From NCBI GenBank assembly GCA_964572725.1, contig CAZNFW010000046.1, positions 1-21,764 of the forward strand: DNA of 21,764 bases, written 5' to 3'. Under the pieces are notes generated by a model. It worked only from the letters and a program-made list of their open reading frames with translations, made no database searches and was not told the origin of the DNA. Made by a program: the position numbers and the translations under genes. This document shows, one piece after another, positions 15,829-21,764 of the stretch; position 1 is the stretch's first letter; each line of letters begins with the position of its first letter. This stretch comes from Rosettibacter sp964572725 (GTDB taxonomy: Bacteria; Bacteroidota; Ignavibacteria; Ignavibacteriales; Melioribacteraceae).

Positions 15829-16164
15829 ATGAGTAACATTATTGAAGGCACAGATTTTAATTTTCAAAAAGAAGTTTTGGAATCAGAACTTCCAGTACTT
15901 GTTGATTTCTGGGCACCATGGTGTGGACCATGCAGAATGGTTGCCCCGATTGTAGAAGAAATTGCTAATGAAAATGCGGGCAGGTTAAAAGTTGTTAAAG
16001 TTAATACAGATGAAAATTATGGCGTTGCTGCTCAATATGGAATCATGAGTATACCAACTCTTGGAATTTTCAAAAATGGCAGAATGGTTGATGCAGTTAT
16101 TGGAGCAGTTCCCAAATATCATTTAATGTCGAAAATTAAACCTTATTTAGAACAAGCAAACTAA
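15829..16164 (+). CDS. trxA: Thioredoxin
   Basis: This 111-aa classical thioredoxin has the redox-active WCGPC at residues 31-35 in the usual FWAPWCGPCRM context, the conserved buried Asp26, and the cis-proline in SIPTLGIF. It has no signal peptide and so is cytoplasmic, where it would reduce disulfides in enzymes such as ribonucleotide reductase and peroxiredoxins. It is preceded by a strong AGGAG site about 8 bases from the ATG and followed by a bidirectional terminator shared with the convergent ferredoxin gene. Confidence 0.95.
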   Translation: MSNIIEGTDFNFQKEVLESELPVLVDFWAPWCGPCRMVAPIVEEIANENAGRLKVVKVNTDENYGVAAQYGIMSIPTLGIFKNGRMVDAVIGAVPKYHLMSKIKPYLEQAN

Positions 16165-16175
16165 ATTTAATAAAT

Positions 16176-16212
16176 AAAAAACCCGATTCATTAATTTGAA
16201 TCGGGTTTTTTT
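16176..16212. terminator. Bidirectional intrinsic terminator between thioredoxin and ferredoxin
   Basis: An A-run followed by CCCGATTCA (16182-16190), a six-base loop, then TGAATCGGG (16197-16205) and a T-run form a perfect hairpin of up to 15 bp including the A/T flanks. It is flanked by A on the left and T on the right, so it can terminate transcription from both sides. It starts 11 bases after the thioredoxin stop and ends about 20 bases from the ferredoxin stop. Confidence 0.93.
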
Positions 16213-16233
16213 ATAGAGGAGGCATTATATTAA

Positions 16234-16443
16234 TTATTGTTCTACAATAGCATCAACTGCACAGACTTCTACACATGACTTACAGTTATTGCATAATTCC
16301 GGGGCAATAAATGTATGCTCTTCAGAAATTGGGGGGCGTGTTTCACCATTAACTGTGTATTCTTCTCCTGCATTGTAAATTGCATTGTTTTCACATTCAT
16401 CAACACAGGCAGAACAGCTTATACAATCATCAGTAATTACCAT
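16234..16443 (-). CDS. Ferredoxin with two [4Fe-4S] clusters
   Basis: This 69-aa bacterial-type ferredoxin has eight cysteines in two CxxCxxCxxxC motifs: C7, C10, C13, C17 and C51, C54, C57, C61. This is the pattern for two [4Fe-4S] clusters. The insert between the motifs (about 33 residues, including NGETRPPISEEHTF) is longer than in the shortest clostridial type. It carries electrons between oxidoreductases in the cytoplasm; the partners cannot be told. A GGAGAG Shine-Dalgarno site lies about 7 bases before the ATG (rc of 16451-16456). It lies 176 bases downstream of the transketolase gene on the same strand, and its transcript ends in the shared terminator. Confidence 0.93.
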   Translation of the reverse strand: MVITDDCISCSACVDECENNAIYNAGEEYTVNGETRPPISEEHTFIAPELCNNCKSCVEVCAVDAIVEQ

Positions 16444-16619
16444 TTACTAACTCTCCATTTTTATTTATAAGATGTTTTATTATAGAGCTTCAAAAAATTT
16501 GCCAGTAGAAAAAATTGGTTTTTTAATAAAAATAAACTTCTTATTTATCAATTATGATAAATATAATTGCCCAATTTTTAGAAAGTGGGAAAATTATTCT
16601 GATAAATTTTTTACATAAA

Positions 16620-18596
16620 TTATTGCGGAGCAGAATCATTATAATTTTCGTTTTCACCCTTTTCGAAAATACGATCAAGATTGTCAATATTAGAAATTCT
16701 TTTTGCAATCGACATTCCATCCAATCCATGATATTGTAATACTTCTTGAGGTGTACCGCATTCTGGATAATTATCAAGTCCAATTATGTCAAACCTTTTT
16801 CCTTGAAAATGATGAATATCTGCAAGAGCATCGAGAATTCTATCTCCCAATCCACCGATTATTGAATGGTCTTCTAATACAAAAATATTCTTATAATTTT
16901 TTGTAACACTTTCAATCCAGTCGAGGTCAATTCGATTGAGCCATGGCATATTAATAACTTTTAGACCAAAATTTATTTTTTTCAAAATGTTGTGAGCTAT
17001 TAATGCTTCGTGAAGCATAACAGGCCCATAAGCAAATAATACTGCATCTTTACCCTCTGTTAACTCGGTTCCAATACCAATAATAAATTCATAATCTTCT
17101 GGCAGTTGAATTGTCTCGGGAGAGGGACCGATAACCAAGCGTATAACACAATTTTCTTTCGCCTCGTTTATGCAGTATTCAACTGTCTTTTTTGTTTCAA
17201 GAGCATTGCATGGCTGAATAATAGTAACATTCGGTAAAGCACCAAAAAGAGAAATATCTCGAATACTTTGATGAGATTTACCTGGTCCTGCTGGAATTAT
17301 TCCTGCAAAGTGACAAACATAAATTATTTTTGTTTTTTCACATGCATTGTTGTAAATCTGTTCGTTTGCACGCGCAGCTAAAAAACTTGCAAATGTATTT
17401 ACTATAGGAATTAAACCTAATCGTGCCAAACCTCCTGCCATCGAAACCATATCTTGTTCTGCAATACCATTTTCAATAAATCTATCTGGATATGCATACT
17501 CAAATTTTCTTAGTTTGCAGTCTGCAGAAAGGTCGCCATCGAGAACAATTATTTTATCATTAGTTTTAGCAAGCTCAACGAGTGCATCGCCAAATGCATC
17601 TGTAACAAATTCTTTATCAATTTTTGTTGATACTTTACCTTCAACTTTATTTTCGGGAATTTCGATTTTATCTATCCCAAGCTCTTTTGCAAGTTTATTA
17701 ATAGAATCAGTTAATTCTTCCAAACCTTTTAGAAAATTGTCATCATCAGGTGCACCGCTGTGCCATTTGTAATAAGTTTTGTTAGAGATGGTTTCGGTTA
17801 CAGGTTTTTCCATAAATGAAATACCTTTGCCTTTAATTGTATCTGCAATAACCATCTTTGGTTTGTCTGTTACATTCTTAAGATTGGAGAAAGTATTTTT
17901 TAATTCGTTATAATCATGACCATTAATTCTTACAACATGCCATCCAAATGCTTTTACTTTTTCTACAATGTCTTCAATATTATTTACATCAGCAACAAGC
18001 ATATCGGTTTGATATTTGTTATGATCCATTATTACTGTAAGGTTTGTAATTTTTTGATGAGCAGTTGATTGAATTGATTCCCATATTTGTCCTTCTTGAA
18101 ATTCACCGTCACCAGTTAAAACATAAACATGTCCACCTGCATTTTTATATTTTTTTGCCCATGCCATTCCTTTCCCTTTTGAAATTCCCATCCCAAGCGA
18201 ACCAGTACATGCTTCAATTCCAGGGATTCGAACATCAGGATGACCATCTAATCCATGCAATCTTCGTAACATCAATAATTTTTCTTCGGGTAAAATTCCA
18301 ACTGCATAAAAGAGTGAATAAAGTCCTGGCACGTCATGACCTTTTGAAGAAAAATAAATGTCACGATCTTCACTGTTTATACCCATCTCGAGAACATTTA
18401 ATTCATTCAAATAAAGATAGGTTACAATATCCATAGCACTAAAAGAAGAACCAAGATGACCTGAACCAGCTTTCTTAACTGAGACGAGAGTATTAAAGCG
18501 GCACATGTCTGCAAATAATTTCATTTTTAGTTCCCACCTGCCATCAAAATTTCTGACTCTGTCAAATTCCGATTTTTTAATTAAATGATATGGCAT
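16620..18596 (-). CDS. Transketolase (divergent, one-piece)
   Basis: This 658-aa thiamine-diphosphate enzyme has both halves in one chain. N-terminal half: SGHLGSS (45-51), SSKGHDVPG (83-91), GHP (118-120), and the cofactor motif TGDGEFQEGQIWES (161-174) followed by DHNKYQTD (191-198). C-terminal half: the catalytic glutamate E380 in NGIAEQDMVSMAGGLA, FASFLAARANEQI, and GKSHQSIRDISLFGALPN. It transfers two-carbon ketol units between sugar phosphates in the pentose phosphate pathway. The DHNKYQTD motif, rather than the usual YDDNxISIDG of classical transketolases, and an HFAG-type segment make it resemble the split two-subunit transketolases of archaea and some bacteria, fused end to end. A GGGAG Shine-Dalgarno site precedes the ATG (rc of 18603-18607). 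Natural substrate specificity is not proven. Confidence 0.88.
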   Translation of the reverse strand: MPYHLIKKSEFDRVRNFDGRWELKMKLFADMCRFNTLVSVKKAGSGHLGSSFSAMDIVTYLYLNELNVLEMGINSEDRDIYFSSKGHDVPGLYSLFYAVGILPEEKLLMLRRLHGLDGHPDVRIPGIEACTGSLGMGISKGKGMAWAKKYKNAGGHVYVLTGDGEFQEGQIWESIQSTAHQKITNLTVIMDHNKYQTDMLVADVNNIEDIVEKVKAFGWHVVRINGHDYNELKNTFSNLKNVTDKPKMVIADTIKGKGISFMEKPVTETISNKTYYKWHSGAPDDDNFLKGLEELTDSINKLAKELGIDKIEIPENKVEGKVSTKIDKEFVTDAFGDALVELAKTNDKIIVLDGDLSADCKLRKFEYAYPDRFIENGIAEQDMVSMAGGLARLGLIPIVNTFASFLAARANEQIYNNACEKTKIIYVCHFAGIIPAGPGKSHQSIRDISLFGALPNVTIIQPCNALETKKTVEYCINEAKENCVIRLVIGPSPETIQLPEDYEFIIGIGTELTEGKDAVLFAYGPVMLHEALIAHNILKKINFGLKVINMPWLNRIDLDWIESVTKNYKNIFVLEDHSIIGGLGDRILDALADIHHFQGKRFDIIGLDNYPECGTPQEVLQYHGLDGMSIAKRISNIDNLDRIFEKGENENYNDSAPQ

Positions 18597-18929
18597 TTAT
18601 TTCTCCCGTTTTTTTATAAAGAGTAAAATACTCAAGACAAAATTACTTTATTTTGTAATAATAGGGAAAAATAAGTTTGTTAAGATTCTATTAATTAAAT
18701 GAAATGAACTGAAAAATTTTTACATCAATCTACAGTTTTTTAACTAAGATAATTTTTATAATCTGTGAGTATCTGTCAAATCTGTGTCATCAGTATTCTA
18801 TATTTCAAAAAAATTATTGATTACAACTTTCCGTGTAATTAAATTAAACTTGTAAATAATCTTCCACTCTTACGATTCCTGTTTCTGTTTAATTCTGCTA
18901 AATATTTATAATAAATAGTGAGGGAATAA
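18597..18929. other. Divergent intergenic region with degenerate ATCTGTG repeats
   Basis: These 333 bases separate the divergent transketolase and lipoprotein genes and must hold both promoters. I found no convincing ORF. Between 18761 and 18794 the unit ATCTGTG is repeated at short irregular spacing: ATCTGTG (18761-18767), ATCTGTC (18771-18777), ATCTGTG (18780-18786) and a degenerate ATCAGT (18789-18794). A CCGTGTAAT follows at 18831-18839. Such ATCTGTG/CCGTGTAAT mixtures look like relics of a dispersed intergenic repeat. Confidence 0.5.
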
Positions 18930-19589
18930 ATGTCTGCTTCAGAATTTCCTATCAAAAATTTTTTAACACTTCCAATTTTTATAATAATTACAGCATGTTC
19001 ATCAATTCCTAAAGAATCAATGGAACTTTCATTAACAGTAGGAAGAGATATTTCCACAATGCAGCGAGCACATCTTGAATTAATTGATTTGTTTTATAAT
19101 CGATTAATTTCTGATGTAAATAGATTTATAGATGAAGTTTATGCACCATATCAAACAGAAAAATTAGTTGATGAATTTGGTGATGAGCTGATTAAAGAAA
19201 AAGGTGAAAAGAAAATTGATTTAGAGAAGATGAAAATTATACTTGAAGAGTTGTATTCAGAAATTGAAGATTATAGAAAATCAAAGCTGCGGCCTTTAGT
19301 AGAACAGAGAGATTCAATCAAACAAAATATTATCAATTCTTACAATCGTATTATTTATGCCAACTCTATCGTCACTGCTCATCTTGCCTCAGTCATAAAA
19401 GTAAAAGATGCACAAAATGAAATATTACAAAAATTGGATTTGGGTAATCTGCCACAAAATGTCAGCTCTAAACTTTCTTCATTTTCAGAAACGATCTCAG
19501 AGCTTACAGAAAAAATGAAAAGCAAAAAGGAAAATGCAGAAAAAATTATTGAACAATTTGATAAACTGATTAAAGATATTTCAAAATAA
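18930..19589 (+). CDS. Predicted coiled-coil lipoprotein, first gene of a three-gene operon
   Basis: I do not recognise this 219-aa protein. Its start has a strong GTGAGGG site 5-6 bases upstream. The N-terminus has one lysine (K9), a hydrophobic stretch (11-20) and an ITAC lipobox with Cys23, so it is probably a lipoprotein anchored in a membrane. The remainder is charged and helical. Long heptad-like stretches lie at about 50-130 (including EKMKIILEELYSEIEDYRKS) and 160-218 (SSFSETISELTEKMKSKKEN), joined by a less charged segment NSYNRIIYANSIVTAHLASV (136-155). There are no catalytic motifs. The next gene begins 13 bases after the stop with a perfect AGGAGG site, so the three genes are cotranscribed. 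An internal ATG at 19020 would remove the lipobox but has no ribosome site. Confidence 0.7.
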   Translation: MSASEFPIKNFLTLPIFIIITACSSIPKESMELSLTVGRDISTMQRAHLELIDLFYNRLISDVNRFIDEVYAPYQTEKLVDEFGDELIKEKGEKKIDLEKMKIILEELYSEIEDYRKSKLRPLVEQRDSIKQNIINSYNRIIYANSIVTAHLASVIKVKDAQNEILQKLDLGNLPQNVSSKLSSFSETISELTEKMKSKKENAEKIIEQFDKLIKDISK

Positions 19590-19602
19590 TCAGGAGGTTT
19601 AA

Positions 19603-19908
19603 ATGGGAAAAAGTTTAGATGAATTTCGTAAAAGAGTTAAACAGAAACTAAAAGAAAACAGAGAAGCATTCGAAGGTAAGTATAAAGATGAACTAAATCA
19701 GCTGCTTGGATTATCTAAAGAAGAGATTAATAAAATTACACCGGATACCACCGACCTTGAAGCATATGATAATTTGATTACCGTTGTTAAAGAAGCATCG
19801 AGAGTTAACTTATCTCAAGCAGAATTAAAAAAACGAATTCAGGATTTAGGTGAAATTGCAGTTGAAATAAGCAAAATGGTAGCTCCGCTTGCAAAACTTT
19901 TTGTTTAA
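19603..19908 (+). CDS. Small helical protein of unknown function, operon gene 2
   Basis: This 101-aa, charged, mostly helical soluble protein has no cysteine, signal peptide or TM segment. It consists of an N-terminal basic amphipathic helix (SLDEFRKRVKQKLKENREAF, 4-23), a short turn around TPDTTD (46-51), and a C-terminal helix that becomes hydrophobic (GEIAVEISKMVAPLAKLFV, 83-101). The hydrophobic tail could dock on a membrane or on the two-TM partner encoded next. A perfect AGGAGG Shine-Dalgarno site lies 5 bases upstream. I recognise no family. Its position between a lipoprotein and a membrane protein in a tight operon suggests it is part of the same complex. Confidence 0.7.
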   Translation: MGKSLDEFRKRVKQKLKENREAFEGKYKDELNQLLGLSKEEINKITPDTTDLEAYDNLITVVKEASRVNLSQAELKKRIQDLGEIAVEISKMVAPLAKLFV

Positions 19909-19926
19909 TAAAAAAGGAGGTGAAAA

Positions 19927-20445
19927 ATGGCAGATGTTTTAACTGAAATTGTTACAATGGATGCAGAACAACGCAAAAAAGCAAATGAATTTATTGTTCG
20001 ACATTTGCAGGGTTCTATGATTGATGGCAAAATTGACTTAAAAAGTTTGCGCAGAAAATTAGCAGTAACATATTGGGTAATCATAGTTTTATCTGTTATT
20101 ATGTTCGCAATTGGAATAATTCTTTTGAGTGTTCCTTTTTATGCCGCTTATGATGCTAACATTAAAGAATTTGAAGCACTAATTGCAGGAGGCTTTGGAA
20201 TTGCAGATTTAGTTTCACTTTTCCTTTTCAGACCAATTGAAAGAATACACAAAATCATGGGGGACATGAGTCAAATTGTAATTGCATTAAATAGTTTTCA
20301 AACACAATTAGGACTTCGATTAATGCAGATGGATGCCACGAATCGACAATCGATGGGAGAAACAGCGGAATACATAAATGCAGCTGCAAAAGAAAGTATA
20401 AAATTAATTCAAGATTATTTTGAAACAATGCAAACACAAAAATGA
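19927..20445 (+). CDS. Two-TM protein with long C-terminal helix, operon gene 3
   Basis: This 172-aa protein has an N-terminal charged helix (1-45), TM1 about 46-70 (YWVIIVLSVIMFAIGIILLS), a short loop, TM2 about 83-101 (EALIAGGFGIADLVSLFLF), and then a long helix (103-170) opening with RPIERIHKIMGDMSQIVIAL. The phrase 'PIExIxKxMGDMxQ' after a TM hairpin reminds me of two-TM domains found next to signalling or conflict-system genes in other bacteria, but I cannot name the family with confidence. An AGGAGGTGA site, almost fully complementary to the 16S rRNA tail, precedes the ATG, so it should be translated strongly. No terminator is evident after it. Confidence 0.7.
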   Translation: MADVLTEIVTMDAEQRKKANEFIVRHLQGSMIDGKIDLKSLRRKLAVTYWVIIVLSVIMFAIGIILLSVPFYAAYDANIKEFEALIAGGFGIADLVSLFLFRPIERIHKIMGDMSQIVIALNSFQTQLGLRLMQMDATNRQSMGETAEYINAAAKESIKLIQDYFETMQTQK

Positions 20446-20721
20446 AATATATGAGTGTAAAAAGAACAATACAATAAATATTTATTCTGAAAATACCTTC
20501 TCAATTGATAAATATATAAACTAAGCAATATCTGTCCCGGATTAGACAAACTAACTCCAGGATAGCAATTGATTAGTAATTTTTTTCAATAATGTTATCT
20601 GTAAATTCAACTTTGAATAATAAATTTTTGTTTTCGAGGGTTACTTTATAAAAACATTTATATTTTTAGATAGCCCGTTAAAATGATATTCATATGACAA
20701 AAACATAATCAGGAATTCCCC

Positions 20722-21219
20722 ATGGTTATAAGAAAAATCACGATTGCTGATGCAGAAGCTTTTTTGAATCTCTGTCACCAGCTGGATAAAGAAACTCAGT
20801 TTATGCTGCTCGAAACAGAAGAAAGAACTACTACAGTTGATGAGCAAATTGCAATAATAGAAAATATTTTATCAAGAAATAACAAAATAATTTTTGTTGC
20901 TGAGGATAATAATCAATTAATTGGTTATATAAGTGCTGATGGTGGAAATTATAAAAGAAATCGACATAGCGTATACATTGTAATGGGTATCATTCAAGCT
21001 TATACTGGACAGGGAATAGGGACTAAACTGTTTGAAGAATTGGAAAAATGGGCTTATCGAAATAAAATTCATCGTTTAGAATTAACAGTTATGGTTCATA
21101 ATAAAGCAGCTATTGCCCTGTATAAAAAAATCGGGTTTGAAGTTGAAGGAACAAAAAAGCACTCTCTTTTCATTGACGGCTCTTATGTCGATGAATATTA
21201 TATGGCTAAGTTATTATGA
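20722..21219 (+). CDS. GNAT-family N-acetyltransferase
   Basis: This 165-aa single-domain acetyltransferase has IRKITIADAEAFLNL at the N-terminus, a central IIFVAEDNNQLIGYISADG strand pair (57-75) and the acetyl-CoA-binding loop QGIGTKLFEELEKWA (motif A, Q/RxxGxG/A). It ends in LTVMVHNKAAIALYKKIGFEVEGTKKHS (motif B), typical of RimI/YncA/SpeG-like enzymes. It should transfer acetyl from acetyl-CoA to an amine; the substrate is unknown. An AGGA site precedes the ATG. It stands alone after a 276-base non-coding gap and is followed by a gene-poor stretch. Confidence 0.88.
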   Translation: MVIRKITIADAEAFLNLCHQLDKETQFMLLETEERTTTVDEQIAIIENILSRNNKIIFVAEDNNQLIGYISADGGNYKRNRHSVYIVMGIIQAYTGQGIGTKLFEELEKWAYRNKIHRLELTVMVHNKAAIALYKKIGFEVEGTKKHSLFIDGSYVDEYYMAKLL

Positions 21220-21550
21220 AAGAAGAAATCGAAAGTTGAATGCAAATTATGATAATTCTGATTATGGTGTTTTAATGAATGATTACTCTGTTAATTATTT
21301 TACATAAGCGATGAATGAAAGCCAACTGATGATTCTAAAGAAATTTTATTCAGGTTATGATAGAAAAAATGGCACATTAAATTGGAAAGCTGTTTGAGTT
21401 GATTTAATTTTTGAACATAACTCTGCACTTATTGTTATAGCTGAATTTTATGTATATGAATAAAAATTAGTTGAGGATTTTGTTAATGCATAAATAAAGT
21501 AATGATGCTCGAGAAATTTTTGCAATTAAACCATCATTTTATAATCTTAG

Positions 21551-21570
21551 CCGTGATAGAAATATCACGG
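21551..21570. other. Perfect hairpin with GAAA tetraloop on the plus strand
   Basis: CCGTGATA (21551-21558) and TATCACGG (21563-21570) are exactly complementary and enclose GAAA, a GNRA-type tetraloop, when read as plus-strand RNA. It is followed by AAATTTTAAT rather than a long T-run, so it is a poor intrinsic terminator. It could be an RNA-stability or protein-binding hairpin, or an operator dyad. Confidence 0.5.
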
Positions 21571-21621
21571 AAATTTTAATGAGTGATTGTTTTATTTAAT
21601 GAAAACCCTGCTTTTTATTAA

Positions 21622-21762
21622 TCACTGTGCTCTGAAAACTTTTTGACTATAAAGAGTATTTGAATAATTTGATACCTTTTCAATACACTTAATCATGTAA
21701 CTATTGTATGGCAGCGATTCAAATTCACCATGAATTATATAATTACAAATGCATCTGCAAAG
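21622..21762 (-). CDS. Possible 3' end of a gene running in from the right edge
   Basis: On the minus strand a frame is open from the window edge for 46 codons to a TGA (rc of 21622-21624). Its C-terminus would read ...SNYSNTLYSQKVFRAQ. I recognise no family, and a frame of this length can arise by chance in AT-rich DNA. It is listed because it would explain the right edge. Confidence 0.22.
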   Translation of the reverse strand, partial: LCRCICNYIIHGEFESLPYNSYMIKCIEKVSNYSNTLYSQKVFRAQ

Positions 21763-21764
21763 AT

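Larger units (their letters stand above)
21220..21764. other. Gene-poor, possibly decayed region
   Basis: These 545 bases hold no plus-strand ORF of normal length. A short frame starting at ATG 21311 reads 28 codons (ending LNWKAV) to a TGA at 21395-21397. It continues in frame for about 20 sensible-looking codons before the next stops, which looks like a fragment of a decayed gene. The rest is AT-rich with no repeat array, apart from the hairpin at 21551-21570 and the minus-strand open frame at the right edge. Confidence 0.4.

Noticed and set aside
16541..16783. 80-aa minus-strand frame overlapping the 3' end of transketolase
   Set aside because: It overlaps the real gene in another frame, has A/T-biased composition (I, K, N) and no ribosome site; a shadow.
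18930..20445. Three-gene operon as a tripartite alpha-pore-forming toxin
   Set aside because: Three helical proteins with one TM hairpin fit the shape, but all are shorter than known components, one has a lipobox, and no family motif is visible.
21311..21397. 28-codon frame as a remnant of a known domain family
   Set aside because: The spacing of a few residues is reminiscent of a DUF4256-type N-terminus, but the sequence after the stop does not continue to match; too short to name.

Overview
The window is AT-rich bacterial DNA, densely coded on both strands, with about seventeen complete protein genes and no rRNA, tRNA, CRISPR array, transposase or integrase that I could see. The low GC content, the '-LAQ' type signal peptides, the A/T-rich leaders and the gene content suggest a free-living member of the Bacteroidota/Chlorobiota side of the tree, possibly Ignavibacteria-like. 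That placement is an inference from style; no marker gene here settles it.

Layout. 28-1536 (-) is a GlmU-like sugar-nucleotide uridylyltransferase. Divergent from it, 1698-4071 (+) holds a small outer-membrane beta-barrel-like protein, a PAS sensor kinase overlapping it by one base, and an exported metallo-beta-lactamase-fold hydrolase. Convergent to these, 4074-4727 (-) is a NicO/RcnA-like membrane protein. Its promoter is covered by two copies of a TTGAATATTCAA palindrome. Upstream of it, 4797-6743 (-) encodes a three-part protein: response-regulator receiver, NrtA/NasS-like ligand-binding domain and CheW.

6973-10265 (+) is a two-gene carbohydrate unit: a GT4 glycosyltransferase fused to a helical, glycosidase-like domain, followed by a GH130-family phosphorylase/hydrolase and a clear terminator. 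A PAP2-like membrane phosphatase follows (up to 10995). 11000-14867 (-) carries an M24 metallopeptidase, a two-PAS histidine kinase and the tRNA-modifying enzyme Sua5/TsaC. 14976-16164 (+) carries a HisN-like inositol-monophosphatase-family enzyme and thioredoxin. A bidirectional terminator separates thioredoxin from a convergent 2x[4Fe-4S] ferredoxin (16234-16443, -), which lies downstream of a divergent one-piece transketolase (16620-18596, -).

18930-20445 (+) is a tight three-gene operon with very strong Shine-Dalgarno sites. It encodes a predicted coiled-coil lipoprotein, a 101-aa helical protein and a two-TM protein with a long C-terminal helix; I recognise no function for any of them. 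A GNAT acetyltransferase follows (20722-21219). The last 545 bases look gene-poor or decayed, apart from one perfect hairpin and a possible partial gene at the right edge.

The best candidates for something undescribed are the receiver-NrtA/NasS-CheW fusion (a cytoplasmic ligand sensor built into a chemotaxis adaptor), the three-gene lipoprotein/helical/2-TM operon, and the double-palindrome promoter of the NicO-like gene.
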